48,093 nt of DNA, taken from Neelides folsomi. Taxonomy: Eukaryota > Arthropoda > Collembola > Neelipleona > Neelidae. The notes under the pieces were generated by a model. That model was not told the DNA's origin. It ran no database searches and worked only from the letters and a program-made list of their open reading frames with translations. This document shows positions 35,792 to 47,751 of the stretch, in pieces. The translations under genes and the position numbers were made by a program. Numbering within the stretch: position 1 is the stretch's first letter; the number at the start of each line of letters is the position of its first letter. The DNA lies in NCBI GenBank assembly GCA_034687125.1, contig JAQGBZ010000436.1, positions 1 to 48,093 of the forward strand, read 5' to 3'.

Positions 35792-36975
35792 CAAAAGCTA
35801 ATTTATGATTGTTTTGTTGTTTACTAAATAGGATTGTAGATTGTAGTGAAAGAATTTCAGAAAATATTCATATAATATATTTTTTATACTTATTAATATT
35901 TTTATACTATTTACTTATAAGCAATTAAATGAAATAGGAAAGACTTGCTTTAGACACAACAATCGAAGGACATTGTTAAATACTTTCATTACAATACAGA
36001 TAATATAACATTTAGACATGACTGACCGACTGAAGACTTTTTTGACAACCTAAACTTTCCTGACTCGACATTATTTTCATGAAACTCAGCGACTCTTCTT
36101 AAGAACTATCTGTGACCATTTTCGACGCTGCAAAAACTAATTTATTCAGTGTTGGAATTTTACAATAAATGCGTGCACTTTGATTTGAACAGTTTTCATT
36201 CATTTTAAACACATTATTGACTTTGCTCATTTACCAAACAATCGCCATTATGTTTTTGGTTTTGGTTGAAATTACTCAAAGTAATATCATACCTATAGGT
36301 AAGTATTTAAGTATGTATTTGGTATTTTTACACAATCGTGAGTAGTATCATATCATAATCATCATGTACTTATTTTTGTTCATCATAAATATTAACTAAA
36401 ATTTATATCGACACATACATAGGCATGAATGGCATGTGTTATAATTTGCCTTGCCCCTTACTCCAATTAAGATTGCCCTTAATTAATGTCACGGTCGCGG
36501 ATGGATGATGATGATTCACTTGTTTTAATAAGTCAAAGCTAATAGTCTAAAAATCTGCGCATTCGAACGATAAAAATAATAAACATGCACCTTCTACCTT
36601 ATAGTAAATAGTATTAGGCATGTTATACATAATTACATTTAGTAAATACTTAACATAAAATACATACACGATAGAAGGTGATATCCGACATTGACATAAA
36701 AGGGGAAATTTAATGTTTAGTATCAATCCTATCCAAATGTCTTTATTAAGATAAGATTTGTATCTATGATGTATAGGAAAATCGTTTATTTGAGTTAATT
36801 GCAGCGTGATTGAATTGAAGTTTGAATGTCACGGTCATTCAATTCATCATTTTATCTTGTTCCCATCTCCTATTTATAACCCAATCAATAACTTAAATAA
36901 GTTCAATTCCACTCTGCCTCATCTTCATTTCAACTTGAAAGATACAAGTTGTTCAATTCCACCACTAGCTAAGCC
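35792..36975. other. Intergenic region upstream of the SDR gene
   Basis: AT-rich, without a gene. A TATA-like tatttataa at 36871-36879, about 100 bp before the SDR start codon, is a plausible core promoter. Confidence 0.45.
36871..36879 (+). promoter_or_regulatory. TATA-like box of the SDR gene
   Basis: tatttataa in a locally less AT-rich context, 97 bp upstream of the ATG at 36976. Tentative. Confidence 0.4.
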
Positions 36976-38092
36976 ATGTCCAAAGGAATCATCGAGAAAT
37001 TTCGCCTTGATGGCCAAGTGGCTCTTGTCACCGGCGGGGGCCAAGGAATCGGACGAGGAATTGCTCACGCACTTGGAGAAGCTGGAGCAAAAGTTGCCGT
37101 CGCTGATTTGTTCTTAAACCGGGCTGAAGAAGTTGCACAAGAGCTAGCAGTAAGTTTTCTAAATATTTATTATTGAATCCAATGTTCTATAGACCATTAC
37201 TCTACTATATTGCATGAGAATACTACCTACATTATGTACCATTATGGTATACCTTAGTTGTACTTGAAAATTGTTTAATTCATTTAAAGGCTAAAGGGAT
37301 TGAAAGCTTGGCTCTTCAAGTTGATGTCTCTAAGAAAGCCGAAGTTGAATCAATGGTCCAAAAAGTGATTGAGAAATTTGGCGATCTTCATATTGGCTGC
37401 AACAATGCTGGGATTGTGTTCCATTCGGACTCTGAACACACCGAAGAAGATGAATGGAGGAAAACTATGGGAGTTAACATGGATGGAGTTTTCTTTTGCT
37501 GCCAAGCAGAGGCAAAGCACATGTTGAAGAAAGGTCATGGAAAAATTATTAACACAGCTTCAATGTCAGGATCAATTGTCAACCATCCTCAAAGACAAGG
37601 TTGTTTGAACATGTATAAAATTTTAAAGATCAACTTAGCATTAGTTATCTAATCATATTAGTTGATGTAGTTTACGGTTTTAGAGTATGAGCAATTTCAT
37701 TAAATAATTTTAACCATTATACTAGTGGCTTACAATACTTCAAAGGCTGCTGTGGTCCATATGACAAAAAGTTTGGCTGCTGAATGGGCAGACAGAGGTG
37801 TAAACGTCAATTCAATTTCACCGTAAGTGACAATTAAACGTTTAATTATTTTCTAATGTGTGACAACAAATAATGCATTTAAAATTATTGGTAAAGCGGA
37901 TACGTGGACACTCCATTGAATCGATCAGATCATTTGATGGCTGTGAGGTCCCTTTGGATTCGAGATACCCCAATGGGAAGATTGGCCGACGTTGATGATC
38001 TTGTTGGTGCGGCTGTGTTCTTGGCTTCGTCTCTCTCTAACTATGTTACTGGACATGACCTAATCATTGATGGAGGTTTTACTTTATGGTAA
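36976..38092 (+). CDS. Classical short-chain dehydrogenase/reductase, sugar-alcohol dehydrogenase type
   Basis: NAD(P)-dependent oxidoreductase of the classical SDR family. Exons 36976-37149, 37290-37599, 37726-37822 and 37897-38092 give 258 residues, the normal length. Motifs: cofactor site TGGGQGIG (residues 19-26), VDV at 69-71, NNAG (96-99), catalytic Asn121, Ser151 and YNTSK with Tyr164 and Lys168, then SPGYVDTPL and the C-terminal DGG. An acidic residue at the end of strand beta-2 (VAVADL) suggests NAD preference. The region [20 protein letters not shown] most resembles bacterial and fungal arabinitol, sorbose or mannitol dehydrogenase-like SDRs. Transfer from a microbe followed by intron gain is possible but not shown. 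Substrate cannot be assigned. Confidence 0.92.
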
Positions 38093-38751
38093 ACCTAGTT
38101 TTCAAAATGAAGTAAATTAAAAAAGCTCTGAAACTTATGAATTCACTTTATTCATAAATATACGTCCCATTTGGCTCATTCCCAATTCTTTAATATGGTT
38201 TGTAAGTACGAGTACAATAATAGCATAGCATGTCTTCCAGCCTCTACATGCACACCACTTATAAACAAAATTAATTTTAGCAATCTAATCTAAGTATATT
38301 GTATAGTACATATTATTACAAAGAAATATAAGAAATTATGTATATTACTACGGTATGTATATAAAATTGTTTTGTCCTTGAGTTTATTATCCTTGAGTTT
38401 AGCTTTTGAATAGATGAGATAAACCTATAACATAACTAGGTACATAATATTGTATGTATGTTCATGACATATACTATATACATAGACAAATTCAAAGAGT
38501 AAACATCATACATTCGTGTGATTTTTTCTCCTCTAAACCCAATTGTTCTTTAAGATACAACAAAAACATTTACGCTTCTCTCAACTTGTATTGTAGAACT
38601 ACTAAAACTTTGAAAATACATAAAATACGATCAATACAATCGAAAGACTGGACAATAGGCCCAGTTGAAGAATATTAAATTGTTGTCTGTCAAGTTGAGA
38701 AAAATTGTTTAACTTATCAAGATTGGGAACATAGTTTTTAATTAATTTAAA
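38093..38751. other. Intergenic region upstream of P450 copy 1
   Basis: AT-rich; the only open frame (38454-38678) lacks any motif. No clear TATA or repeat was seen. Confidence 0.4.
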
Positions 38752-40449
38752 ATGTTTACTTTCACAGTGACATTTGGTCTTTTGTTAGTTTTACTTTACT
38801 TTCTATACAAGAATTGGAATTTTTATAAAGTTTACTGGAAGAAAAGGGGTGTTGAGTACACGACGACTTCGGGATTTATATCGTTTATGTTTTCTTTTAA
38901 ACGGTTTGGAGATCTCGATTTGATATTGTATAATGAAGTGCAGAGTAAAGGGGTGAAATACATTGGAGGATCTGAATTTGGAAAACCACTTCTCTACGTC
39001 ATAGATCTCGACATTATTAAGAAAGTTTTAATCAAAGATTTCGACAGTTTTATAAACAGAAGAGAAATTAAAGACATAGTTGATGGACCTATAAAGCATA
39101 TGTTGACTGTCCTTGAAAATCAACAATGGAAAAATATGCGTGGGACTTTGAGGTAAACGAAAATATTATTACAAAAATATTTATAATTATTTAATTACAA
39201 TACAATTAAAAGAGTAAAGAGATAATTTTTTTCGTATTATAGCCCAGCATTTTCGACTGGAAAAATTCGACGAATGTTTGAAATATTTGACTCTGTCGGA
39301 ACAGAATTCGCAGCACATTTAAAGACCAAAGGCGACAAAATCAATTTCAAAGATCACATGGGTTTATATTCAATGAACGTCGTCGCTGGGGTGGTTTTTG
39401 GCTTAAAACTAGACTTTGATGATAATTCCAAATTCGTCTCAACGTCCAGGAAATTTTTCAAGCCCTCATATACCCGAATTATTAAATTTTTGTTTGCGAC
39501 ATTATTCCCCAAAATTGCCTCACTCATCAAAATGCGATTCTTTGAAAAGGAGTTTGATGACTTTTTTAGTGGCGTAGTTCTTGAGGCCATGAAACATCGT
39601 CAAGCTCATCCTGACGTCAAATGGAATGACTTCCTTGAACTACTCTTAGAAACTCGAGCGGGAAAAATAGAAAATGACCCAAACGACAAGGAAGAGAAAG
39701 AAATGCAAGAAGTGTTTAAAGGAAAAGTGGTAATGAATGACGAAATGATCATTGGAAATAGTATTCTCTTTTTGGCTGCCGGTTTTGATACAACTGAAAC
39801 TGCCTTATTATGGGCTGTATATGAACTCTCAAGAAATCCCCACGTTCAAGAGAAACTTTATAATGAAATTGATCGTGTTTATGAACGAGATGGGAAATTG
39901 ACATATGATGCTGTAAACACAATGAGTTATCTTGATAACTTTGTTAGCGGTATTTTTTCAATTTATTTATTTATAAATTCAATTTAACAAAAATCGCTTA
40001 TTTCGTGTTTAATTTAAAATAACTTTTTAATTCTAGAGGTTCTTCGTCGACATCCACCAGGAGCAAGAACCGAAAGGCGAACCGAAAGTGATTATGTCCT
40101 AGAAGGAGAAAATCTAACGATTGAAAAGGGAGTTTTGGTCCAAATACCCGTTTATAGCATTCATCATGATCCGCAATTTTGGGATGAGCCTTTCACATTC
40201 AATCCAGAAAGATTCAACGCTGATATTAAAGGGAAAAGAAATCCATATGCTTATATGCCTTTTGGGCATGGACCTCGCAATTGCATTGGAATGAGATTTG
40301 CTCTTATTCAAGTTAAAGTGGCTATTGTGCATCTTGTAAAAAACTTTAATTTGACTCCGTCTTCTTCTGCTCCTGCTGAAATGAAAGAAGGGAAGTTGGA
40401 AATGAAACCTCAGGGAGCTCTTGAGATCAACATTGAGAGACGAAGCTAA
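38752..40449 (+). CDS. Cytochrome P450, clan 3-like, tandem copy 1
   Basis: ER-anchored haem monooxygenase; arthropod clan 3 P450s mostly oxidise diet-derived and foreign compounds. Exons 38752-39152, 39243-39949 and 40037-40449 give 506 residues, full length. Seen: N-terminal anchor FTFTVTFGLLLVLLYFLY, helix C WKNMRGTL, PAFSTGKI, I-helix AAGFDTTET, K-helix EVLR (370-373), FNPERF, and the haem loop FGHGPRNCIGMRFA with the thiolate Cys at 452. All catalytic elements are intact. Intron phases (2, then 1) equal those of the next gene. AATAAA at 40477-40482. CYP family number cannot be given without alignment. Confidence 0.94.
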
Positions 40450-41322
40450 ATATTATGTTTTTCAATCTCATTCATGAATAAAATATGCTGATCCGTATTA
40501 AATTCATGAGTTTTCGAATTCATATTTTATTTAAAATTGACTCTAATAATGAAAAGTACATACAAATTATTATGCTTAATTATTAATTCAAAGTAAAAGT
40601 ATACCAATATAGGTAGGTAGACTAAAAAAAATTCATGCATGGTTGATTGAGGCATGACGGGTTTATAATATAAATAGAAAGGTATAAGAATCTTTACAAA
40701 TAATTTTTTCTTACATTTTAGAAGCAAATAAAAAAATTATTTTGCAGATGCCTTAATACTATTTCCATTTTTTGTGATGTAGGATAGCCATTATAGAGTA
40801 TAAATGAAAAAAATCTATCTTATTTAATGGTTGTAACAACTCCAGACATATAGGAAGGATGTTAAAAGAGATATGTCATTGAAGTGTATTTACTTGCGTA
40901 AGTTTATCTTTGAATTTTGTCGACCTTGGGGATTTGAGTATTGAATGACTCATTGAGACTCTTAACATAAACTTGACAAAGGTAAAACTTAGCAATGCAT
41001 TTCGTCAATTTTCCACTTTTCGTTTGATAGAGGTATGGTTAGGCAAAGCTTAGTAATGAAATATAAAACGTTATATTAACTTTCATTTCATTTTTAATCT
41101 TATCAACTAAATTAAATTTGCTTTAATGTTAATTGTGTAAATTATTGTTTAAATTCGTTAGTTCTCATTCATCAGTTTAATTAGGGCTAGAAAGGTTGAA
41201 AAATTAATTCAATACAATATGGTTTAGTGATTTATATTTAAGACCAAATTAAACTTGTACTATAACCATTGTCTGTAGTCCGTACTATTTAGTGATTTTA
41301 GTTTTTTTGCAAACTATTCATC
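40450..41322. other. Spacer between the P450 genes
   Basis: 3' UTR of copy 1 and promoter of copy 2; AT-rich, no gene or clear repeat. Confidence 0.4.
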
Positions 41323-43035
41323 ATGTTAGGATTGACTATAACCGTTGGACTTTTGTCTGTCTGCATTTACTTAATTTACAAAAGTTGGAATTCATCAAAG
41401 GTTTACTGGAAATCGAGAGGAGTTGAATACAATGGGAATGTTTCGATGGGTTCTTTGATTTTCTCGAAGAGAACAATCGGAGAATGGGACTTGAACTCTT
41501 ATGGGGACTTGAAGAAAAAAGGGTTAAAGTTCGCCGGGGGTTCAGAATTCTCTTCACCTATCTTATACGTCATCGATCTCGACTTCATCAAGAAAATTTG
41601 TATTAAGGATTTTGATCATTTCATCAATCGACGAGAAATTAAGATGGGTTTTAGAGGAGCTACAAAGACAATGCTTACAGCTCATGATGGACAAAAATGG
41701 AAAAATATCCGATCAACTCTTACGTAAATTATTAAAATATCGTTTTATAAACTTGTATAAACTACTTGATTCAGTATTTTACTTAAATCTAATTTTCATT
41801 TTTAGTCCTGCATTCACTTCTGGAAAAATCCGACGAATGTTTGATGTTTTTGACACCGTTGGGACTCAATTTACAGACTATTTAAAAAACAAAGAAGGAG
41901 TCATTGACATGAAAGATTACATTGGAGCTTATATAATGAACGTCATTGCAGTTGTGGTTTTTGGCTTAAACCCCGATTTCTCAGACAAACCATCAGAATT
42001 TATTTCAATATCCAGAAAGCTCCTCTCACCTTCAGCCTTCCGAATTGCCAAATTTATCTTTGGGCTTCAATTTCCCAAAATTGCCTCTTTCCTCAAAATT
42101 CGATTCTTTGAAAAGGAATTTGATGATTTCTTTAGTGGTGTGATCCGCAGAGCAATTAAACATCGACAAGACAATCCTGACATTAAATGGAACGATTTTC
42201 TCGAACTCTTACTTGAAACCCGTGCAGGGAAACTCGAAGTCGAGAAAGATGAAAATTCTCCACCCGTGAAAGGGAAAGTGGCCATGGACGATGATATGAT
42301 TATTGGAAATAGTATTCTCTTTTTATTTACTGGATTTGACACAACGGAATCAACTCTCCTTTGGGCAGCGTTTGAACTTGCTAGAAATCCCGATATTCAA
42401 GAAAGGCTTTATAAAGAGATCAAAGCTGTTTACAACAAAGATGGGAAATTGACATATGAAGCTTTGAATTCAATGTCATATCTTGATAACTTTGTCAGTG
42501 GTAAGAAAACAAATAATTCTACATTTAAATATACTACAGTAATTAATTAATACAACTATACAACGCATATAAAAGTACCAAGTGTAATTTATCCTAAATG
42601 GCAATTTTAAATTATTTAGAGGTTCTCCGGTGTTATCCAGCCGGTCCAAGGACAGAACGACGAGCTGAGAACAATTATAAAATAGAAGGAGAAGACATTA
42701 CTATTGAAAAGGGAACTTTGATTGTTCTTCCCATTTATAGCATTCATCGTGATTCGGACTATTGGGAAGAACCTTTCAAATTCAACCCGGACAGATTCAG
42801 CCCTGAGAACAAGGAAGGAAGACATCCCTATGCATATATGCCATTTGGGTTTGGACCTCGAAATTGCATTGGAATGAGATTCGCTCTCCAACAGGTCAAA
42901 GTGGCAATTGTGCATCTTTTGAAAAGTTTCAATTTGACTACAACTGAAGAATCAAATATGAATTTGAAAGTTGGGAAAATGACAATCAAACCGGAAGGAC
43001 CAGTTAAAATCAAAATTCAAAGTAGAGATAGTTAA
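41323..43035 (+). CDS. Cytochrome P450, clan 3-like, tandem copy 2
   Basis: Tandem paralogue of copy 1 with three exons in the same phases: 41323-41723, 41806-42500 and 42620-43035, giving 503 residues. Seen: membrane anchor (LTITVGLLSVCIYLIY), WKNIRSTL, PAFTSGKI, I-helix FTGFDTTES, K-helix EVLR (366-369), FNPDRF, and haem loop FGFGPRNCIGMRFA with Cys at 448. The I-helix has FTG where copy 1 has AAG, a position that can affect substrate oxidation. Both genes share long nearly identical blocks such as RFFEKEFDDFFSGV, so duplication is fairly recent. AATAAA at 43225-43230. Confidence 0.94.
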
Positions 43036-43305
43036 TGCTCCAAAATATTATAAATTCTAACCATTATGAATAGTCAACTTGTTACCATTCATTATTAGTT
43101 TCTTGTGATTTGTGATATTAATTAATATTTAATACTGTTTTTCTTTTCAATTTACAATTTTATTTGAGATAACTCTCATAAATTACATTACCTTTATAAT
43201 GTATTATCTTCGATTGGCGGCGTGAATAAAACAAATATAAACAATAAAAAAGTTTTATCTTAATTAAGTTTTTGTATTCTTCTGCGTTATTATAATTGTT
43301 CATTC

Positions 43306-44884
43306 TTAGAATTCGCCGTCTACAAGCTTTTTTAAGAGATATATTACTTCGTCATTGTCAACATGTCTGGTTCGCATTTGCCTATTTTCAAATAAAGAAA
43401 AATATAGTTGAGTAAATTTTTTAAATAAATATTGGAATATTTAAGTACCGTAATGATAATGAATAATACATTTATAGTTATTATTGATTTAAAAGATTTG
43501 TATTAAGTTAATTACGTTAAAATTTCTTGTGATAGCTCCATAGTTCGAGGAAAGTTTCTGGCAGTCAAATGAAAAGCAATATAATTCTTCGGTTGTGCAG
43601 AGGGTTCAACCTTTTCCCAAATCAGCTTCGCCAATTTTAAATTCAAAATGTCTTCCATGGCCGCATTGCCCATTTTCTATTATTGTAAAATCGACATAAA
43701 GTTTAAGATTTGGTTTCAATCATTTCAATACATTTAGCAATTCAATTCAATTACATAATAAAAAATCAACATTTCTTACACTGTCATTCCGGTTCTCTTC
43801 TTTTTGATTTAAAAACTCAACGAAATTTAATTCCAAATTGAAAGCCTTTAAATTAATATAAAATTTTACAATCAATTAAAATTTAAAATTTCGTAATATA
43901 CTTAGAATACAAAATAATTTAAAGTTACCTCTAAAGCTATTTCCATATTATTCTCATGAAATCTGAGGCCTTCCATAAGTCTTTGCCTTGCGTTTTTAAA
44001 ACCTTCATGGAGATTGGACTTTTTAATTGACAATTCCATTTTAGATGATCGACAATACAATGACGGAATAGTCTTTCCATGATGAAGAAGGTAATTGTCA
44101 TAAACATTCGACAGCTTCCTTTTCCAGCCCTTAATAATTATAAAAATGTCCAGAATTAATGTAGGTATATCATTATACAGCCCATTTACTTTGTAGTGTT
44201 CTTTTTTAAATTCCTAATAATAATACTATAATACCACTTCCTTAGTTATTGTTATAAATTCCTAATAACTAAGGAAGTGGTATTATAGTATTATTATTAG
44301 GAATTTAAAAAAGAACACTACAAAGTAAACGGGCTGTATATTGTCATATTTTTAATTATGAAATTGGAATTAGAGCATACCATTTGTGTGAAAACCATTA
44401 TCTGAGCTTCCCACAACTTGGGATCAGATTTAAAGACGATAGCAGCCGATCCAAGAACTTTCGCGATCACTTCGCATATTTTTTTCTCAATCATTTCTTC
44501 TTTTACAGCAATGTTTTCATTCTGATTGAAAAAAATTGTTTAACTTTTGCATATTATAGGTATAAAAATTATTGAACTATAAAATATTTTGAAACCTCTC
44601 GTTCTCGTTTCACGGTTTTCAGGATTTGTAATTGATAATTAACGTAGTTGAGATAATCATTCAAACTTCGACCAGGCTTTTGTATGATGAATTCATAGCG
44701 ATTGATCTCTTTGCACATTTTCCTGTTGAAATTAAAATTAAAATGTAGTGTGCTAATAAATTTTATTAATCAAACACTGATTATCTACAAACCTTAAATC
44801 CTCTGATGAGAAAATTTGGGATCTTTTAATTTCCTCGAGATATGGAATATGGTTCTCGCGTCTTTGTTGTGCAAAATTCGCCAT
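43306..44884 (-). CDS. UTP6: UTP6-like U3 snoRNP (SSU processome) protein, unusually short
   Basis: Component of the small-subunit processome acting in nucleolar 18S rRNA maturation. Minus-strand exons 44884-44793, 44722-44596, 44521-44381, 44129-43929, 43845-43780, 43676-43516 and 43381-43306 join cleanly to 287 residues. Yeast Utp6 is about 440 and human about 597, so the C-terminal half is missing. N-terminal match: MANFAQQRRENHIPYLEEI, then IQKPGRSLNDYLNYVNYQ (UTP6 domain), followed by HAT-like repeats (VLGSAAIVFKSDPKLWEAQI; NARQRLMEGLRFHENN). The last exon ends IYLLKKLVDGEF and a stop. The next gene begins only about 270 bp further along, leaving no room for more exons. Either a genuinely short lineage form or a truncated gene. 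The start Met is supported by its match to UTP6 N-termini. Confidence 0.8.
44174..44340. mobile_element. Nearly perfect 167-bp palindrome (foldback MITE) in a UTP6 intron
   Basis: Arms 44174-44249 and 44265-44340 (76 bp each) are inverted copies with one difference that I can see (cccattta against cccgttta), around a 15-bp loop. The ends read tatacagccc and gggctgtata, compatible with a TA target duplication and a Tc1/mariner-like terminus. It is non-coding and lies in the intron between exons 3 and 4 of the UTP6-like gene. Such high arm identity suggests a recent insertion or conversion. Confidence 0.85.
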
Positions 44885-45535
44885 TTAGAATTAATATATC
44901 GATAAATAACTTTTCAAAATCTTTAACAAGAAGCAATTTTCAAAATTCAAATACTAATGTCTTGTCTTTTATGAAACGAAGAGACGAAAGACGAAGACAA
45001 GTGACAAGTACGTTTTGTCAAAGACGAAATTGATAAATTCACGAGGTGGGGGGCAAATTTACCGGGCCTAAACGCACGGGTTAACTTCATACAAGAATTG
45101 ATTGATAAATTTTTAACGTTTGCGTTTCTTAACTTTATAACACCTAAAAGAATTAACAAAAATTAAATTAATTCTTTGAAATATTGTGAGATAAGAAATT
45201 AAAAATCATTTTTATATGCAATGAAGTTTCGTGATTCTCATAAAAATAAATTTATTTGACAGTCTTTATAACTGGCAAAGATTTTTGACGTTGATTTAAA
45301 AGTAAGAAAAAAATGTGTGTTAAATAATAGGAATTTTACATAAAATTAATCTTGATTTATTCTTAACCTTGATGGTAGATTTAAAATTTTTAATTGAATT
45401 CCAATAAAATTAACTTGTCCATACCAACATCGAATATTTGATATATTTTTTTATATAAAATGAATACCTAATGTTAAAAAACTTTTTCGTATGGTTTTTC
45501 TTTTTTGGAAACTTTTAATTAGAAATTATTGATAA
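44885..45535. other. Intergenic region, UTP6 upstream
   Basis: Lies between the UTP6-like start and the 3' end of the next minus-strand gene. The 44947-45159 open frame has no supported features. AT-rich; no repeat seen. Confidence 0.4.
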
Positions 45536-47143
45536 TCATAAATAAAAACAATCAGGCATTTGACATGGCTCTTGACATGCAAAGTTCCCACAATCATTTT
45601 TCGCTTTAGTGCATTCTCCATTAACGCCCCATTTGCATGTCCTAATGTGAGTGTTTTCCATATATATTTTAGCAGAAATTTTGGGGTCGTTGAGATCAAT
45701 CGTCGATCTTCCACCAAATGTACATTCATCTTTATCGACCTTGTCCTTTGATGTTGTCGATGATTTAACATTAGAGCTTGATTTGCTTGAATACGATGAA
45801 GAATAAGACAAACTTGCACTTTCAGATCCATCCCGACTATTAGTATTTTGCGAGCCATTCGACTTATTACTTAATTTCTTTTTCTTTGAATTTTTGCTAG
45901 TAGTTGAAGCCTTTTTATTATTTTTATTCTTATTTACATTATCTGCACTTTGGGTTTTTCCTGATGGATTCCCCCCAACTCCAACAATATCAGGTGGCGG
46001 GTTTGCTGGCGTGTCTGAATCGAATGAATTAACTCCTTGTATAAACTCTGGAACATCATCTTCTTCATCTTTATCATCATCGTTAGGTAAAGTTCCATCC
46101 CAATCCTCAGAAACGGCATCCTCATTGGTAAGGTTTATTTCTGCAAAACTTTGTCTTGGTGCTTCTCCTTGGTTCGGATCTTCCTCTGCGGGCTGGGGAG
46201 ATAGGGTTTCTTGTACAGGAATTACAACAATGGGTTTAGGTCCCATTCGTTTTGGAGTTGGAGCTGTCTGCGGTTTTACAATTTCTTGCTCCAAAGAATT
46301 CCTCTTCTGTTCTTCTTTATATTCTTCTCGCTTTTCAATCTTGGCTTTCTTTTGCCCAGTGATTTTTTCTTGATATTCTTTCCATTCTTTGTCCTCATCT
46401 ACTTCTTCTTGTTCTTCTTCTTCGAGTTGTGGAGGTTCTTTATTCTTATTTTTGGAACAACCAAAAAACCTTTTGATTTTTCCCCAGAATGATTTGTTGC
46501 AATCTTCTGAACCTTCGTAACTTGATCGAGATGCGTTAAAAACGCGTTCAGTTTGAGAATCCTCATATAATGAAGGAATCTTTTTCTTGCTCGATTTCCC
46601 AGATACCTTTGAAGGTGCTGCAGAATTTTCTACAGCTGGAAAAACTTTGTACTCTCCGAATAACTGTCTGAATTCCTTTAGCTATTGAAAAATATAATAA
46701 ATGTACCATATAATACAATGTGCTATATATTTTTAGATACTTTGTAAGGCTACTATAAATAATTAGAATAACTTTAACTTTAAGTTGTTTCACTTACATA
46801 CTTTTTTCTCGTCTTCTAACTTTTTAAAAATTTCTTCTGCATTGGGAGCATTATTATTTTCGAAGCTTCCCATTCTAATTTGGGTTGAATTCTCATTCGG
46901 GGAATTTTCTTCAGAAACAAAACGCGATCGCCGTCCTTTCAACCAATTCTTATGTTCTCGAACACTTTTGAGACTTTTTCTGATGACAGTCCCCTCCGAC
47001 TTTGAAGCTTTCTGGAAATTTTTAATAGGGCTGGTTGATCTGTGTTGAAAGTTGGTTGGCAATTTAAAAGCATCTTCGTTGTACTTTTCAATTTGTCGAT
47101 CTCTTTTGAAAAGAAACTCACTTTCATGAAAACTTTCATCCAT
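45536..47143 (-). CDS. Uncharacterised charged low-complexity protein with Cys-rich C-terminus
   Basis: Not recognised. Two exons, 47143-46802 and 46681-45536, join at phase 0 to 495 residues. The N-terminal 114 residues are basic and polar (KSLKSVREHKNWLKGRRSRF). Exon 2 includes CNKSFWGKIKRFFGC (about residues 175-190), an acidic Glu run, a helical Lys/Glu stretch, a Pro-rich linker (APTPKRMGPKPIVVIPVQ), an Asp/Glu-rich patch and a long Ser/Lys/Asn-rich region. The final about 60 residues hold eight cysteines, including RTCKWGVNGECTKAKNDCG and FACQEPCQMPDCFYL, resembling a small disulfide or metal-binding knot. No signal peptide is evident, so the tail may bind metal rather than form disulfides. 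The intron donor at 46801 (gtatgt) is standard. Confidence 0.75.
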
Positions 47144-47751
47144 TGAGATGAACGTTTGCTAATGTCTCAACTTGTTAATCATACTCGTTACAATTATATT
47201 TAAGCCAATAAAAATTTAATGCTATGTGCATGTACTAATTAATGTAATTAATAGTTAAATTATTTTTAAATCAATAATATGCAATTCAAATTAAACCACA
47301 TTAATAAAAATAATAAAGCACAATAGGTGTCAAAGCATCAAGCTGAATTTGCCTTGTTATGGGGGCACAGTTGTACTTTTTTATACAACAACAGCTTAAA
47401 TTACGCGAAAAATTGCAATTTGCTCTGACTGGCACGCAGAATTTTCTCCGACAAATCACCGGTCTTGTCATTTGATTTCGCCCTTAAATTGACCTGTCAA
47501 GTTACCTCATCTTGTTCAATTTGGTATGTTTATTCATTATATCTCGAGTTTTGTTTTATACATTAACTAATAAATGACATTAATAACTTTCGGAGAATTT
47601 CTTTATGCAATTTGCAAAATGAGTTGAGCAAACCCATGCATTTTATTATTTTATGCAAACTTCTCTCGCTCTTCCTTTCTCATGTTTAGTGCCGAATCTG
47701 AATAATTCTAATTTGTGTTGTCCGTTTCAGAGTCCCGAATAAGGAATAAGT
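47144..47751. other. Probable bidirectional promoter and 5' UTR intron of the UCH gene
   Basis: Head-to-head spacing of 608 bp between the uncharacterised gene (minus) and the UCH gene (plus). A donor-like ttg|gtatgt at 47524 and a strong acceptor tccgtttcag ending at 47730, 21 bp before the UCH ATG, suggest a 5' UTR intron of about 207 bp. Confidence 0.5.

Noticed and set aside
38454..38678. 74-codon frame upstream of P450 copy 1
   Set aside because: No start context or motif; probably promoter sequence.
45894..46492. Plus-strand frames rich in Ser and Phe
   Set aside because: Shadows of the low-complexity minus-strand protein.
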